DNA from: Pneumocystis sp. 'macacae'
Taxonomy: Eukaryota; Ascomycota; Pneumocystomycetes; Pneumocystales; Pneumocystaceae
Length of the DNA stretch: 64,000 nt
Assembly: GCA_018127085.1 (NCBI GenBank)
Contig: CM030725.1
Span: forward strand, 1 to 64,000
Reading direction: 5' to 3'
Each line of letters starts with the position of its first letter. Positions within the stretch are counted from its first letter, which is position 1. Shown one piece after another: positions 46,701 to 60,477 of the stretch. A model generated the notes under the pieces. That model saw only the letters and a program-made list of their open reading frames with translations, was not told where the DNA came from and did not search any database. The translations under genes and the position numbers were made by a program.

Positions 46701-49258
46701 CTTTTATGGAAGATAATATATATTTTGTTAGAAAATAATACTTCAAGTCAAATGTAAGCATCAAATTTTCATATTTCGATCTAAAAGATTTAGAGAGACT
46801 ATTCATTTAATTTTAAACTTATTGTATCTAGATTTGCAATTTCCAAATGAAAAAAAACATGAATTTACAATTACAGCAGACTTTGTAAATCGGAATCCTA
46901 ATATAAGTGAAAATCCTAATATAGATGGAAATCCAAATATAAATGAAAATACTCAAGAAATATCATCATATATCGCCACTCAGGAATCTCTAGAACAAAT
47001 TAAATTCTATCTTTTAAAAGGCGCTAAGGATAATGCTCTACAATTTTGCTTAAATAAAAAACTTTGGTCTCATGCTCTTCTAATATCTAGTTCTATGAAT
47101 AAAGAAGCATGGAATTATGTAGCAAAAGAATTTGTGCATTCTGAAATTCATGCTAACAATAAAAATTTACAAAGTCTTAAATTCTTTTATGAAACATTAT
47201 ATGAAAGTGGCTCAAAAACAGGTCAGCCCTACAATTATATTTAGATTAAAAATAATTAAGATTTAATTAGAAAATTCTATCTTTTCTAACAAAATTGTTA
47301 ATACTATACCCAATAAAATAGATGAATCTTATCAAAATCACTTAAATAATTGGAAAGAAAAATTAGCTATAATTCTTTCTAATCCGAATGATAAAGATTC
47401 TAGCATTATATACAGCCTGGGTAAATCACTTATAAATAATAATAATATAATTGCTGGACACATATGGTAGAGTATATATTAAATATTTTATTTTTAATGT
47501 AAAAATAGCTTTTTGCTAGCAAAAAAAGATATTGCCTTTTTTATATCAGATATGCCTAATTCAGACCTTATTTTGGTTGGAGGAAACCATATAAAAAATT
47601 TGTCTTTTTATCGTAATTTAGATAATATAATTTTAAATGAAATTTTAGAACTTTGTACAGCTCTTAGATCTCAATCACCTTTTTATGGATATCCTCACCT
47701 ACAAGCATATAAATTTTACTATACAACAGTATTAACAGATTTCGGATATATATTTGAAGCACAAAAGTTAATATAATATTTTTTTAATAACTTTATTAAT
47801 TTATATAGATATTGTGAATCAATTAATGATATTATAAAAAAATACTCTAAGAGTTCGACATTCTTTCATCCACTCTTTATTCAGCAATTTCAAGAATTTT
47901 CATCTCGATTTTTAACATGTGAATCTCTTGATTCATCATCATCTTGGTTCGGAAAGATGTCAAGACCTAAATTAGACAGTTTTTGGGGATCGATTGAAAA
48001 TAAATTAAGTAAATTTGTCGCAGGTGAAACCAATTCTATTGAATCTCAAGAAATTCCAAATAATGATTCAAAACCTTTTGTACGTCTTGCTGAAAAAATA
48101 TCACTTTCTAGAGTTCACTCACAAACGAATTTTAAAACATTAAATACATCTATGACTAGTCCTTTTCTTATTCAAGATGAAAAAACTCATCAACAGAATC
48201 AACAAGAAAAACCAATAAGAATGCACCAAAATAACTATAATATAGTTCCTAATTTATTTACAACTAATCCTCAAAATCATGATAAAGATCATAATATTAT
48301 ACTAAAAAATAAAAATTATAATAATTTAGCTTATCATCAATCAATGCAAACATTTGATGAAACTTCCAATAAAGACAACTATCTCTATAATGACCAATAT
48401 TACAAAAAAAACATTATGCCTGAAAACGATTCAGAAATTATTCAAGAAAAGCAAGATTTCACTAAAGAAAGTAATGAATTAAAACAATCAAATGATAATG
48501 ATTCTATTTTTTTAGATTGTATAGATTCATTAACCAGTCAATCTTATCATACTAAATCTAGGTCTCAAAACCTTTTTGATACTAAATTTGAATCACATAA
48601 TTCCTCTGAGTCTAATCATAAATCGCAAAACTTCAACAATCTTGAATCTGAATCACAATCTTCAAAAAAAGACAAAGGTATACAAGTTATTAACATATAG
48701 AAATATACTTAGAATTACAGAAAACAAAAGTATAAATTCTAGTTGGTTTAGTAAATGGTGGGGAAAAAAGGAGCAATCTAAAGAAAAAAAAGTATATGAA
48801 GCGAAATTAGGAGAAGATAATTCATTTGTTTATGATGTAAAACTTAAAAAATGGATCAACAAAAAAGTAAGTGAAAATCTTATTTAATATTCCTAATAAT
48901 AAAAATATAGGATAATCTATCAACTCACCAACAAGATATACTACCGCCTCCACCAAAAAAAGTAGAATCATCTTGTTCCAAAGAATTAATAGATAAAGAA
49001 TCACAACACTATGAAAAAACCACCAATAAGTTGTCTTCTGTTTCTATATCACAGATTGATTCAACAGAAAATCAACTTTCTATTAATTCTACGCATAAAC
49101 CAATAATATTAGATGGGAATACACTTGACGATTTGCTCGAGATGGCATCGAAACACTCATTGACTATAGGAAATGCACAAGGAAAATCATTTAATAGAAG
49201 AACGAAAGCTAAAAACACTAAGGATAAGTATGTTAATATAATGAATCTAACTCCCTAA
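43721..49258 (+). CDS. SEC16: COPII coat assembly scaffold Sec16
   Basis: Ten exons: 43721-43807, 43852-44439, 44481-45317, 45366-46753, 46794-47221, 47271-47466, 47509-47766, 47809-48677, 48721-48866, 48911-49258. They sum to 5145 nt, 1714 residues, all phases consistent. Sec16 marks ER exit sites and recruits Sec23/24 and Sec13/31. The long N-terminus is disordered and rich in Asn, Lys, Ser and Gln. The central conserved domain begins near residue 850 (WGFGGKIITIFPNKTN) and the ACE1-type helical domain follows (LLKGAKDNALQFCLNKK near 1040, FYGYPHLQAYKF, then EAQKYCESI). The C-terminal part has SSWFSKWWGKK and the short W-x-N-K Sec23-interaction region before a PPPPKK stretch. Asn/Lys bias follows the local A-rich strand. 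Confidence 0.92.
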
Positions 49259-49741
49259 ATATTATATACATGTCAAATTTAAATTCAAGCATTCATGTCT
49301 AACATTGATAAACATCAAACTTTATATAAATACGTATGTATACAAAATTTCCTATTATTTTTTTTTGATAGTCAAAAAATAGAATCATTATTTGGTTTTT
49401 ATGTAAATAATGTTAACATAAACACAGTGAATAGAAATTACAATAAAATTGAATTCTGTAATTTAAGATTTATTAAATAATTATTTTTTATAATTTTATA
49501 ATTTAAAATTTTTAAATTATTTTAAATATTAACATTTTAAAAAAATAAAAAAAACATTAAAGAAAGTTCAAAATGCTATAAATAAATTATTTAACAATAT
49601 TTATACTATTTTTTTTATTTATATTAATTTTCTTATCTAAAAAACTCATGAAGATTTTAATAAACGTTAATTAAAATTACAAAATTCTAATGAAATTATC
49701 AAAAAAAAGCAAATAATAAAAAATAAAATCTTTTAATATAT
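49259..49741. promoter_or_regulatory. Intergenic region between SEC16 and NEO1
   Basis: About 480 bp, AT-rich, between two plus-strand genes; presumably the SEC16 3' UTR and the NEO1 promoter. A short open frame at 49295-49480 shows no recognisable content. Confidence 0.5.
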
Positions 49742-52700
49742 ATGCACACACATATACCTAAAAGCAACTTTTCTATCCCATTACAATCAATGAAAGTTAA
49801 TACAACTAAACAAAATCAAACGTCAATAGATAGTGAATCTTATAGTATATGTTCTCAATTTGAAATAACAGAAGATAACAATGATGAGATACCCCTTATA
49901 GAAAACAAAGTATATTTTTTAATTTAATTTCTATATTAATTTCATATTTTTAGAACATTGAATCTTTTGATGTTTTAACTCATACACCATTTTCTATAAA
50001 TCTTACAAAATCTAAGGAACAAAACCTTACTACTGAGCTTTACAGAAGAATACCAATTATTTCTAGTATGGATTAAATTATTAGTTTTTTTTTTTTTCAA
50101 AAAACTAAATTATAATCAGATTTAAATGCATCTAAGACATCGCATAATTACCCATCCAATGTTATTTCTAATGCGAAATACAACATTTTCACATTTATTC
50201 CTGTATTTCTATATCAACAGGTACTCTTATCTGTAACTAATCCCTTATTAATTTTAAAGTTTAAGCATTTTTTAAATTTATATTTTCTTCTTGTAGCACT
50301 TTCTCAATTCATCATACCATTACGTATAGGATATTTATCTACATATATTGCTCCACTAATTTTTGTTATTTCTATAACCATGGGGAAAGAACTATTTGAT
50401 GATTTAGCTAGAAGAAAAAGAGATAATGAAGCAAATTCAGAGTCATATACAATTTTAGATAATAATTCTCTTAAAAAAAGTCGTGATTTAAAAGTAGGAG
50501 ACTTAATTATAATACAAAAAAATAAACGTATTCCTTCAGACATTTTATTGCTTCATACAAATAATCCGAATGGCGAATGTTTTATTAAAACGGATCAGTT
50601 AGATGGTGAAACAGATTGGAAGTTAAGGTCTTGCCAAAAATCCTCTTATGTTTAATATATCTCATAAACACTAGAATTGCAGCAGCAGCTACACAACCCT
50701 TTTCATCAAGTGAATCTTTATTTTCTTTAAATGCTACTGTTTATGCCGGCCCTCCTATAAAATCTATTCATATGTTTTTTGGGACATTATCAGTAGAATC
50801 ATCAAAAAATATACACAATTATCCATTAACTGTAGACAACATGTTATGGGCAAATACAGTCTTAGCATCAGACGGCCCTATAACAGGATTAGTAATTTAT
50901 ACAGGTACAGAGACAAGACAAGCTATGAATACATCAAGAGCAGGAACTAAAACAGGCTTATTAGAATCAGAAATCAATAGCCTTACAAAAGTATATTATT
51001 CCTTTTTTTTATTCTAATTAATCCATAAAAGATTCTTTGTACTTTAACATTTATTCTAAGTTTCATCTTAGTTTTACTTAATGGTTTTGAAGAAAGATGG
51101 TATATATCATTATTCAAATTTCTTATTCTTTTTTCCAGTATCATACCAATTAGGTAAATAAATGTAATTTACATATACAAATAAATTAAGTTTTACTAGC
51201 CTGAGGGTTAACTTAGATTTAGGGAAATCTGTTTATGCTTATCAAATAGAACACGATTCTGAATTAAAAGGAACTATTGTAAGAACTAGTACAATTCCTG
51301 AAGACTTGGGTCGAATAGAATATCTTTTAACAGATAAAACAGGAACTCTTACTCAAAATGGTGCTATTACATTAAATAACTATTTTCTAAAAATTTAAAT
51401 ATCTTAGACATGAAAATGAAAAAACTTCATATTGGTACATTAGGATATACAAATGAAGCAATGTCAGAAGTAGCAGCATATGTTCGAGGAGCATATAGAA
51501 ATAACTATTCGAATACAGAATATATAGATCAAAAAGTTAAAAAAGAAATAGGGAATAAAATTAGAGACATAGTTTTTGCATTATCAGTATGTCATAATGT
51601 AATAAACATAAAAAACAATTAACAAATATAAATTCATTCTAGGTTACACCGACTACAGACTTAAGTACAAATACTGTCTCATATCAATCATCGTCTCCAG
51701 ATGAAATAGCAATTATAGAATGGATTAGCAGTATGGGATTGACTCTTCATCAACGAGATAGACATACTATTCAATTATGTCATCAACATACTGATGAACT
51801 TATAAAAATGAAAATTCTTCATATTTTTCCATTTACTTCAAAATCCAAAAGAATGGGGATTATAGTACAAATAATAAAAAATTCTGATAAAAATGGAGAT
51901 ATTTGGTTTTTTCAAAAAGGCGCGGATGTAGTTATGCAAAAGATTGTTGCATCTAGTGACTGGCTAGATGAAGAGTGCAATAATATGGCTAGAGAAGGAC
52001 TAAGGACACTTGTTATTGGAAGAAAAAAACTAACCAAGGAATCATATGATATCTTTGTCAAAAAGTAATTGCTTAGTTTTTATAATTTCGTAGTTCTAAA
52101 AAGTTTAGCTATAATCAAGCAGCATTAGACTTATATAATAGAGATAAAGCTATCGCAGAAGTAATTTCGGAATCTTTGGAATGTGATCTTGAGCTTTTAG
52201 GTTTAACAGGTGTTGAAGATAGATTACAAAAAGATGTTAAACCTTCATTGGAACTCTTAAGAAATGCAGGAATCAAAATCTGGATGCTCACAGGAGATAA
52301 AGCAGAAACTGCAAAATGTGTAGCAGTTAATTCCAAATTTGTAACTAGAGGGCAATATATCCACACAATAATAAAAGGTAATCCCAATATTAATATATAT
52401 TAATGCTCATAGGTATTAGCTAGATCAAAAGAATATATTATAGAACAATTAGAATTTTTAAAAAACAAGCAAGATTTATGTCTTCTTATAGATGGGGAAT
52501 CTCTTCAAGTACCATTTTTTATTTTTTTGCATATTTAATATATTTTAGTTGTACATGGACTTTTATAAAATAGAATTTATATCAGTAGCAACAAAATTGC
52601 CATCAGTAATAGCTTGTCGGTGTACACCCACACAAAAAGCAGATATTGCCAAACTCATTCAAAATTATACACATCGTAGAGTATGCTGTATAGGTGATGG

Positions 52701-53708
52701 AGGAAACGATGTTAGTATGATTCAAGCTGCCAATGTAGGAATAGGAATTGTAGGAAAAGAAGGTCATCAGGCTAGTTTGGCAGCAGATTTTTCAATTACT
52801 CAATTCTATCATTTAACTAAATTATTAGGTTATAATATAACATTTTTACTAACAAATATTGAAATTTTTCTTAGTTTGGCATGGACGCAATAGTTACAAA
52901 CGTTCTGCAAAACTAACACGTTTTGTAATTCATCGCGGTCTTCTAATTAGTGTCTGTCAAGCCTATTATTCAATTTTATCAGGATTTACACCTATTGTTC
53001 TTTTTAAAGTACATATATTTATATAAACTCAAAAATTGAATTATTAATAGGGATGGTTAATGGTTGGATATGCAACTCTTTATACAATGGCTCCTGTATT
53101 TAGCCTTGTTCTTGATCGGGACGTTAATGAATGTTTAACATTCCTATATCCGGAATTATACAAGGAACTTACTAAAGGAAAAACACTCAATTACAAAACT
53201 TTTTTTATATGGGTTTTTGTTTCTTTATACCAAGGTTAAAATTACATTTTTTTTCAAAAATTTAATTTTAATAGGAATTTCTATCATGTTACTATCTAGT
53301 ATATTTATTGGATTAGATAAAATGAAGACTATAGTAACAGTAATATTTACAGCATTAATTTTAAACGAATTAATTATGGTCATTATAGAAATGTGTACAT
53401 GGTTTTTTTAAAACCTCTATATTAAATCTTAACTAATGATATTTAGGCATAAAATTACAATTATAGCAGAAATACTTACCTTAGGTGTTTATATCGCATC
53501 TATACCATTTCTTAATGATTATTTTGGTAAATCCATTATCATTTATTTATTTCATCTTATTTTATCAATAGATCTAAATTATATAAAAACCACCGATTTC
53601 ATCTGGAAAACAATAATAATTATTTCAGTTTCACTGATACCACCTTGGTTAATAAAAACTTTAAGAAGGAAAATTAAACCTCCAAATTATGCTAAATTGC
53701 AAGCATAA
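49742..53708 (+). CDS. NEO1: Neo1-type P4-ATPase (phospholipid flippase)
   Basis: I trace 16 exons and 15 introns of about 40-57 nt, giving roughly 1100 residues; exon 1 is 49742-49909 and exon 2 is 49954-50065. Signature motifs are [16 protein letters not shown] (the P4 DGET), [40 protein letters not shown] with the phosphorylated Asp, [50 protein letters not shown] and [12 protein letters not shown]. The subfamily is Neo1/ATP9, which works without a Cdc50 subunit and flips phosphatidylethanolamine in Golgi and endosomes. One junction near 52050-52100 is ambiguous: a 29-nt intron (GTAATT...CGTAG) or a 47-nt one (GTCAAA...AAAAAG). The C-terminus ends PPNYAKLQA, as in Neo1. Confidence 0.93.
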
Positions 53709-55233
53709 ATAATGTATATATACTGAAACAGAAAAAACATATTTCTATTCTTAAAATATCAATATCTTTTAAATATTGTCAATATTCTTTTTTATCTTTT
53801 TCCTTAAGTTTTTCCTGAAGATTTTCTTTAAAAAAAATTTAAGTCAATATATTACCTTTCTCTATTCTACTTCAAGTATAAGAATCATAAATTATATAAA
53901 AATAAAAAATTATTCAAAAAAATTAACACATTTTTCATATTTAATCAACATATTATAAAATTTAAAACAAAATTGTTTCTAAATTCATTATATCTTTGTA
54001 TAATTACAAACTTTTACTATAAACAATAATATATACTTTAAAATAAATCTGTAATAAAATCTATATTATTAATCAAAACTCTAAAACTTATTTCTTAAAT
54101 AAAAAAATTTCAAAAAATTATTTATTTCTAACCTTTTTATAATTTTTCACAAAAGTTTTTTAATTCTAAATATTTTCAAAGTATAAAATAAATATTAAAG
54201 AAAATTCTTTATTATAATATCTTAAAAATTAGTATATAAATCCTATGATATTTAACTAGATAAATTAATAATAATAAAATATTATAACACACTTTTATTA
54301 AAACAACATCTATTAATGTCAATTTTTTATATCAATAGATAAAATACAACTATTATTATTTTTAAATATAAAGTTAAATTCATAAAATCGAGCTCTTTTA
54401 GTTAAAATTAATATATTTTTAAATAAAAATTTATTCAATATTATATTACTATTTCAAATAATGCAGAACTTTCAAATTATAAAACTTAATAACATTAAAA
54501 AAAACTCAAAAATAATTAAAATAGAAAAATTAATCTAATTTACAAATAATATATTTTAAATATACAATATTAAAAAATATCAATTACGTTAATTTATATT
54601 TTTAAAATACATAAAAATATAACCATTTTATTTTTAACTAATAAAAATAACTTTAATTTATAAATCAAAAATATTAATAGTAAACATAATTCTCAAAAAA
54701 ATTGATATAAATATTACATTATATTAATATTAAAATATTAAAAAATATAATCCAAAACATTAATCTTATAAAAAAATCTAGAGCACCTAAATACTTTCAA
54801 TCTCAAAAATAAGAAATATTTTCAAATACAATAAATATTAATTATAAAAGAAAATAAACCCTAAAATATTAGAATAATAATAATATTACAATTGTATAAA
54901 AACATTTATAAAACTAACAAAATTTCATAAAATAAAAATAAAATATACGTAAATTATTTAATAAAACAATATTATTAAACAAAAACAATAACCAATTTCT
55001 TTGAAACAAATGCTATATAATACCCATCATAGATCAACAATAAAGTTACATTTTAAACATAAATATTTATAAACTCGTTCGAGTGTTAAGATCATTTCAT
55101 GAAAAACATACTATAATTTTTTTAAAAATCCCAACATTCACTTTTTAAAAATCACATAGTCCTAACAATATTCCTTTACTAATTTTTATAACTTCTACAT
55201 TCCAAGACAGTTCCTCAATTTTTAATAAAAATT
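53709..55233. other. Convergent intergenic region, A-rich
   Basis: About 1.5 kb between the 3' ends of NEO1 and the formin gene. Strongly A-rich on the plus strand with C over G, no coding-like stretch, no RNA gene recognised. Confidence 0.55.
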
Positions 55234-58200
55234 TTAATCTATATTATTTATTTTATCCTGAAAATTATTCCCTGAACATTCTGAACCATTTATTGATGAA
55301 TTATCTCTTAATTTTAATACCGGAATTTTTGATATTTTTCCACATCTTAAACCTTCAAGCATACTTTGTGCTTTTGCAGCAACATCTTTGTTTGACATTG
55401 TTCTTAATGGTACAGAAACGGTCGAAACCGCAGAAGTAGATGATTCTACTACAGACAACTTTGAAACGGATAAATTATATTCTGTTTCTGCCTCCCTCAT
55501 TTTAGTAGATAATTCATCTACAGGAGATGAAGATATAGAACCATCCTTTAGAGTATTAGACATCTCTGAACAATAAGAACCATTAAGTTGCAAATTCTTA
55601 GCAACCAGTCTCCTCCTTGCTTTTCTACTTTCTGCAGGTGCTACCCTAAGCTTTTCAAGTAAATTATCCATAATAGAAGCGTCAGATTTAACATTCTCAT
55701 CCATTGCTACATCTAAAATATTACTTTTTGATGCAGCATTTAATGCCCTTCTTCTAAGAAGTTGACGATGAGATTCTTCTTCATACTCTAAATTTTCTTT
55801 TTGTGCTTTCTAAAAACCTATTAATTATAGACTATATAATCAACAATTAATACCTTATAATCGTTCGAAAACATTTCAAATTTACGAAAAAATGTCGATT
55901 TAGCCTGTAAATCTGAAGGCTCTTCACCAAAATACCTTAAAACATTTTCAAATGTCGTCTCCATACTATTAAGATGATCTTGTATATATCCAACTTTTTT
56001 TTTCGCTTCAGGTAAAAATGGGAGTACAATATTTAATATTTTATCTTCAGGATGAAATACAGAAGCATCACTAAGGCTTCCAGTATTAAGCGCTCTTTCA
56101 ATGCTAAAAACAGTATCAACCAGAATTTTACATTCCGAAGTAATATGATCAAGATTAATCTTTGCAGCAGCACTAACCTCTTTAAAATCATCCAAAAATT
56201 CCTCTAGTCGTGGAAAATTAGTACGAATTACTTTTTCTACTAGATGTAAAAATGTTAAACAATTTCTATCATCTTTTGTCATAGGAAGTCTCTGAAGTGT
56301 TGTCATTTTAAACCCATGAGCCTGTTTCCCAGAATCATTCATATAGTTTCCAACATGCAAAATTACGTCCAATAATTCCCTGAAATTCTGAGAACCTTTT
56401 ATGGCTAACGCAGCTGTTTCTATACATTTAATATCTCTAATAAGATCAGTATAAGATCGTTCCAAATTAATCTTCATTTTTAATGCCATCATCCTTCTTT
56501 GCCAATAATGTCCCAAATCAATAAACAAATATAAATATACTTGATCCCATCGACCGAGTTCCTCTATATTTTTTTCAGGATTCACTCTTGTTCCACCAGC
56601 AGCCCAATCTGTTCTATAAGGCTCCAAACCTGCTTTTAAATGTTCAATACCCAACAATTTATCATCACTAAGAAAATCAACAAGATCCATAGTATCTAAA
56701 TCGCAATGAAGGATTTTAATTACAATTTCAGTCACAGATAAATTCGAAAACTTATAGAAGTTTATACCGAAACGTTGCTGAAGATCAGATGATAAAAATT
56801 CTTTTTTCTTTGAAGTTCTTGTATTAATAATTTTCGTTTCTTTCATAGCAAACGCTTTTTCAATCTCATCCAATATACCTTTTTTAGAAAGAACTCCAGC
56901 CAAAGCATTAGGATCTAATTTCATTTGAGCCCAAAGGGTATACTCTACACCAGTATCAAGTCTATCCCAATGCATCTGTTTAAGTTTCTTTTTTGGTCTC
57001 ATCATCATAATATGCGTTTTAATTTCAGGATTAATAAACGGAAGTCCAGTTCTACCAACTTCTCCACTGTGTAAAGGAATTTCTTTAATAACAGTATCTG
57101 ATTTTTCTACAAAAACCGGAGACTGTAAAGAAATGCTATTGGACATAGAAGCAGCAGAATCATTACATGCAGTTATCGAGGTATCATTCGCCAAAAGAGT
57201 AAATGATGGTGAAGAAAATGAAAACATATCAGATGCATTCTGAGAAGTTACAGGCTTGGTAACAATAGTATTGAGAGGGGGAGGAGGAGGAGGAGGAGGA
57301 GGAGGAGGGGGAGGAGGAGGAGGAGGGGGAGGAGGAGGAGGAGGAGGAGGAGGAGGAGGAGGAGGAGGAGGAGGAGGGGGAGGAGGGGGAGGAGGGGGAG
57401 GAGGGGGAGGAGGGAATGATAATGATGAAGGAATAAAAATATCTTCAGCAGTAACTTCAGAATAAGCTCCGTGAATAGTCCTTTTATCAGAAAAAGAAAC
57501 TTCAGAACCTTGAGTTTGAGGATGACTTGATAAATTTTCATCATTCCATCCAAAATGATCAAAATCAGTGCTTTCAGTTTGACTTTCAGAAAATATAACA
57601 TGTCCAATAATATCATCCATATCACCATCACCATCGCCACCATCACCATCATCATTAAAATTCCTTATTTTAGAAGAAAGTTCATCCATAAAAACATAAC
57701 TAGTATTTTCTTCCACATGTTCCTTTTTATATTGTATTATTTGTTGTACACTAGATAAGCTTTTTACATCATGAATATAATTCGCAGAAATAGAACGCAC
57801 AGTTGATCTCGAATGATGTGAAATTGTATGTGGGGAATGTTTATTAGATTTAATTCTAGTTGAACCAAAAAATGACAAATTTTCTTGTACATCTCGAGAT
57901 CGAAATGTCTGATTTATGTCATCAATCTTTTGGGAATCGATATCGCTCGCATCTATATGAAGTTTTTCCATATGATCATGAAGTTCCTACATATTATGAA
58001 TATACTTTTTTTTAAGTAAAATAAAACAATACTTTTAAACGTTTACTTGAAGAAATGTTTTGCCAAGCCTTGCCTTCCAATTTAAATTCGGTTTTTTTAC
58101 GTTCAAGCTGTTTTTCTAATTTATCCATTAATGCTTTCCTATCAAGAACACCTTTAGTGTTTCTCCAAATTTCAGGATTTGCATCACGTATTATCATATA

Positions 58201-60477
58201 AAGTTCTCTTGTTTCAATCTCACTTTTCTGAAGTTGTAACATATGAACTCTCTGTAATTCTTCTACTTCACTCCTCAGAACAGCATTCTGTCTTCTTTGT
58301 GTTTCAAGCGCTTCAGCTTGCTCCATTAACTCTTTTTTTAATTTCCCAACCAAACCATCAGCACCAGCAGCAATCTCTGCAGCCATAGTATCTCTTTCTA
58401 TAGTAGCTCTTTCTGCAATCATACGAGCTTCCTTAGCTTCCTCCACAGCTCTCCGAGCTTCTTCATCAGTAAGGAGTTTACTAACAACGCCTTGAATAGA
58501 AAAATTTAAAGCATGGGTAGGATCCATCCCTGTCATACGATGATCCATAACAACATAAGTGAGAATAGCATCAATAAGTTGAAAAACTTTAGAACGATCC
58601 TCTCCATCATCACGTATCAATAAAAAATGCTGTAATGTAGAAAGAAAAAAATCCTGAGCTCTAGTACCTTCAATCCGTTTCCATATTATACCCATCAATT
58701 CCAATGGATTATCCAAGTTCCTAATCTCATCTCGAGCATCCTTCTCAAACAAATCCTCATAATCAAGTGCTTCATCATTTTCAAATTTTTCAAGTTGACG
58801 ATCTATTACATCATGATGAAATTGTTGCATTTTTGATGCCAGTCTTTGGTAACCACATGTTTTAAACTGACTGCGAATATGTAACCTTTCTCGAACATCG
58901 TCAGCACCATTACATAATGAATTAATCAAAAAAAGATTTGCAAGAGCATATTCCATAAGAATATTTTCAACACCTATCCCACCACGACGTATTTCATCAC
59001 TAGCACCAACAAGGCTCCCCATTTTTCCTCTCCCATCAACAGTAAGCTCAAGAACTCTCATCCAGGCATCAAATCGACCAAGCTCACCCAAATAAGACCG
59101 CAAATGCTCCATAGCAAGTAGTACAACAGAATGCCCATTTGGTTTATCCCAGTGACATATAAACGTTAAAACCTCAGCAGCAAGCTTTCGAGAAGGGAGA
59201 TGTGGTGAAAGTAAAGAACTTGCTACTGAATTTACACATGATTGATGCTCGATAGCATCATCAGCTCCATACTAATCCATTAATTAATATATATATATAT
59301 ATAAATAAAAACAAACAGTATTGTTTAAAAGTGACTTAAGACATTTCAAAATCTCTAACTCTTTAAGTATATCATCATCACGCCTAAAAAATTAACAAAA
59401 AAAAAAATAAAAATACAATACTTATTAACACGTTGAGTTATGTGGCTCAAAACATTAGTTAAAGCGACTTGCCCTTGACATCTAATAAATGACTTTACCC
59501 AACTAATCATATTCTCAACATATAATAAATGAAATAAAAAGTATTTCATTACCTAATAGGCTGGGTTCGCAAAGACAGACTTAAAGTTGATAATTGCTTA
59601 ATTTTAATAGAATCATCAACAATTTTCCTGACAAACCATTGAGGAGATCCCTTATCTCCTTCATAACCATGAGAAGTAATCCATTTCTTCTATAAAGAAA
59701 TTAATGAAATATAAAAACCATATGAAGCAGACTTTATTCTGATATTCTTGAAGAGCATCTTGATATATCATCTGCCACTTCTTAGAAGCTGACCAGCCCA
59801 TCATCTTTCCACGAGCATCAAAAGGAATATTCTTCATATTCTAGATAAACAAATAAATAATTAATTATTAGATAATTAAAGAGACGTACAAGAAGCTCAA
59901 CAAACATATGCTCAATAATAGAATCATCTTTTGGCTTTTCAAAAGAAAATTCACCATTAGATCCTATTGCATTGTAGGAAAAAAAACCCAATCGCTGAAT
60001 ATCCTCAGAATATGAACTACGAGAACTTGAAGCACTACGTTGATCATCGCTAACATTGCGTCTTCCAAACCCATTTGATGAACCAATAGAAACATTCGAT
60101 TTCCTATATGCAGCATTTTGATGGAATACAGGTGTTTTTGAACCGCTAGGAGCAGATATACTAGGATAACCACAACTTCTAATTGAACCTATTCGAATGA
60201 GATTAGAAACATTCCAAATAATAAAAAAGAAAAAAACACCGGAATTTGCAGAAGAAACAAAACTACTTCCATCAGTAATTTCTAACGCACTCTTCGAAGA
60301 TGTATGTCCAAGTATTATAGGACGCATCCCAGATGACATAGTTTCACCATAAGGAACAGAAGATAGACTATCATCGCACTTTTTATCTTTATTCAAAATT
60401 CCTCTAATGCGTTTCCCAAAACACTGTTGCTGAGATGATTCTAGGAATGTTTTCTTTCTTAATATCTTTTCTTGCAT
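55234..60477 (-). CDS. Diaphanous-related formin (Bni1/For3/SepA type)
   Basis: Nine exons: 60240-60477, 59890-60188, 59733-59840, 59553-59689, 59422-59502, 59317-59383, 58033-59271, 55854-57986, 55234-55809, total 4878 nt, 1625 residues. Formins nucleate and elongate actin filaments under Rho control. The N-terminus is Ser-rich; the GBD/FH3 part has LRTQPISWVKSFI, LKSLLNNTYGADDAI and VLELTVDGRGKMGSL. A coiled coil precedes the FH1 run of about 45 prolines near residue 915. FH2 begins LKQMHWDRLDTG near 1060 and has NYMNDSGKQAHGFKMTTL. Near 1480 lies a DAD-like MDNLLEKLRVAP followed by RKARRRLVAKN, the autoinhibitory element. The 51-nt first intron (60189-60239) keeps frame if retained, adding a hydrophobic FFFFIIW insert; I treat it as an intron. 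Confidence 0.9.
57276..57413. repeat. (GGA/GGG)n microsatellite in the formin FH1 region
   Basis: An almost pure GGA/GGG tract of about 137 bp on the plus strand encodes about 45 successive prolines on the minus strand. The copy number is likely to vary. Plus-strand open frames over it are artefacts. Confidence 0.9.

Noticed and set aside
57256..57465. Plus-strand poly-glycine frame and a minus-strand leucine-rich frame over the formin microsatellite
   Set aside because: Both are other-frame readings of the proline-coding repeat.
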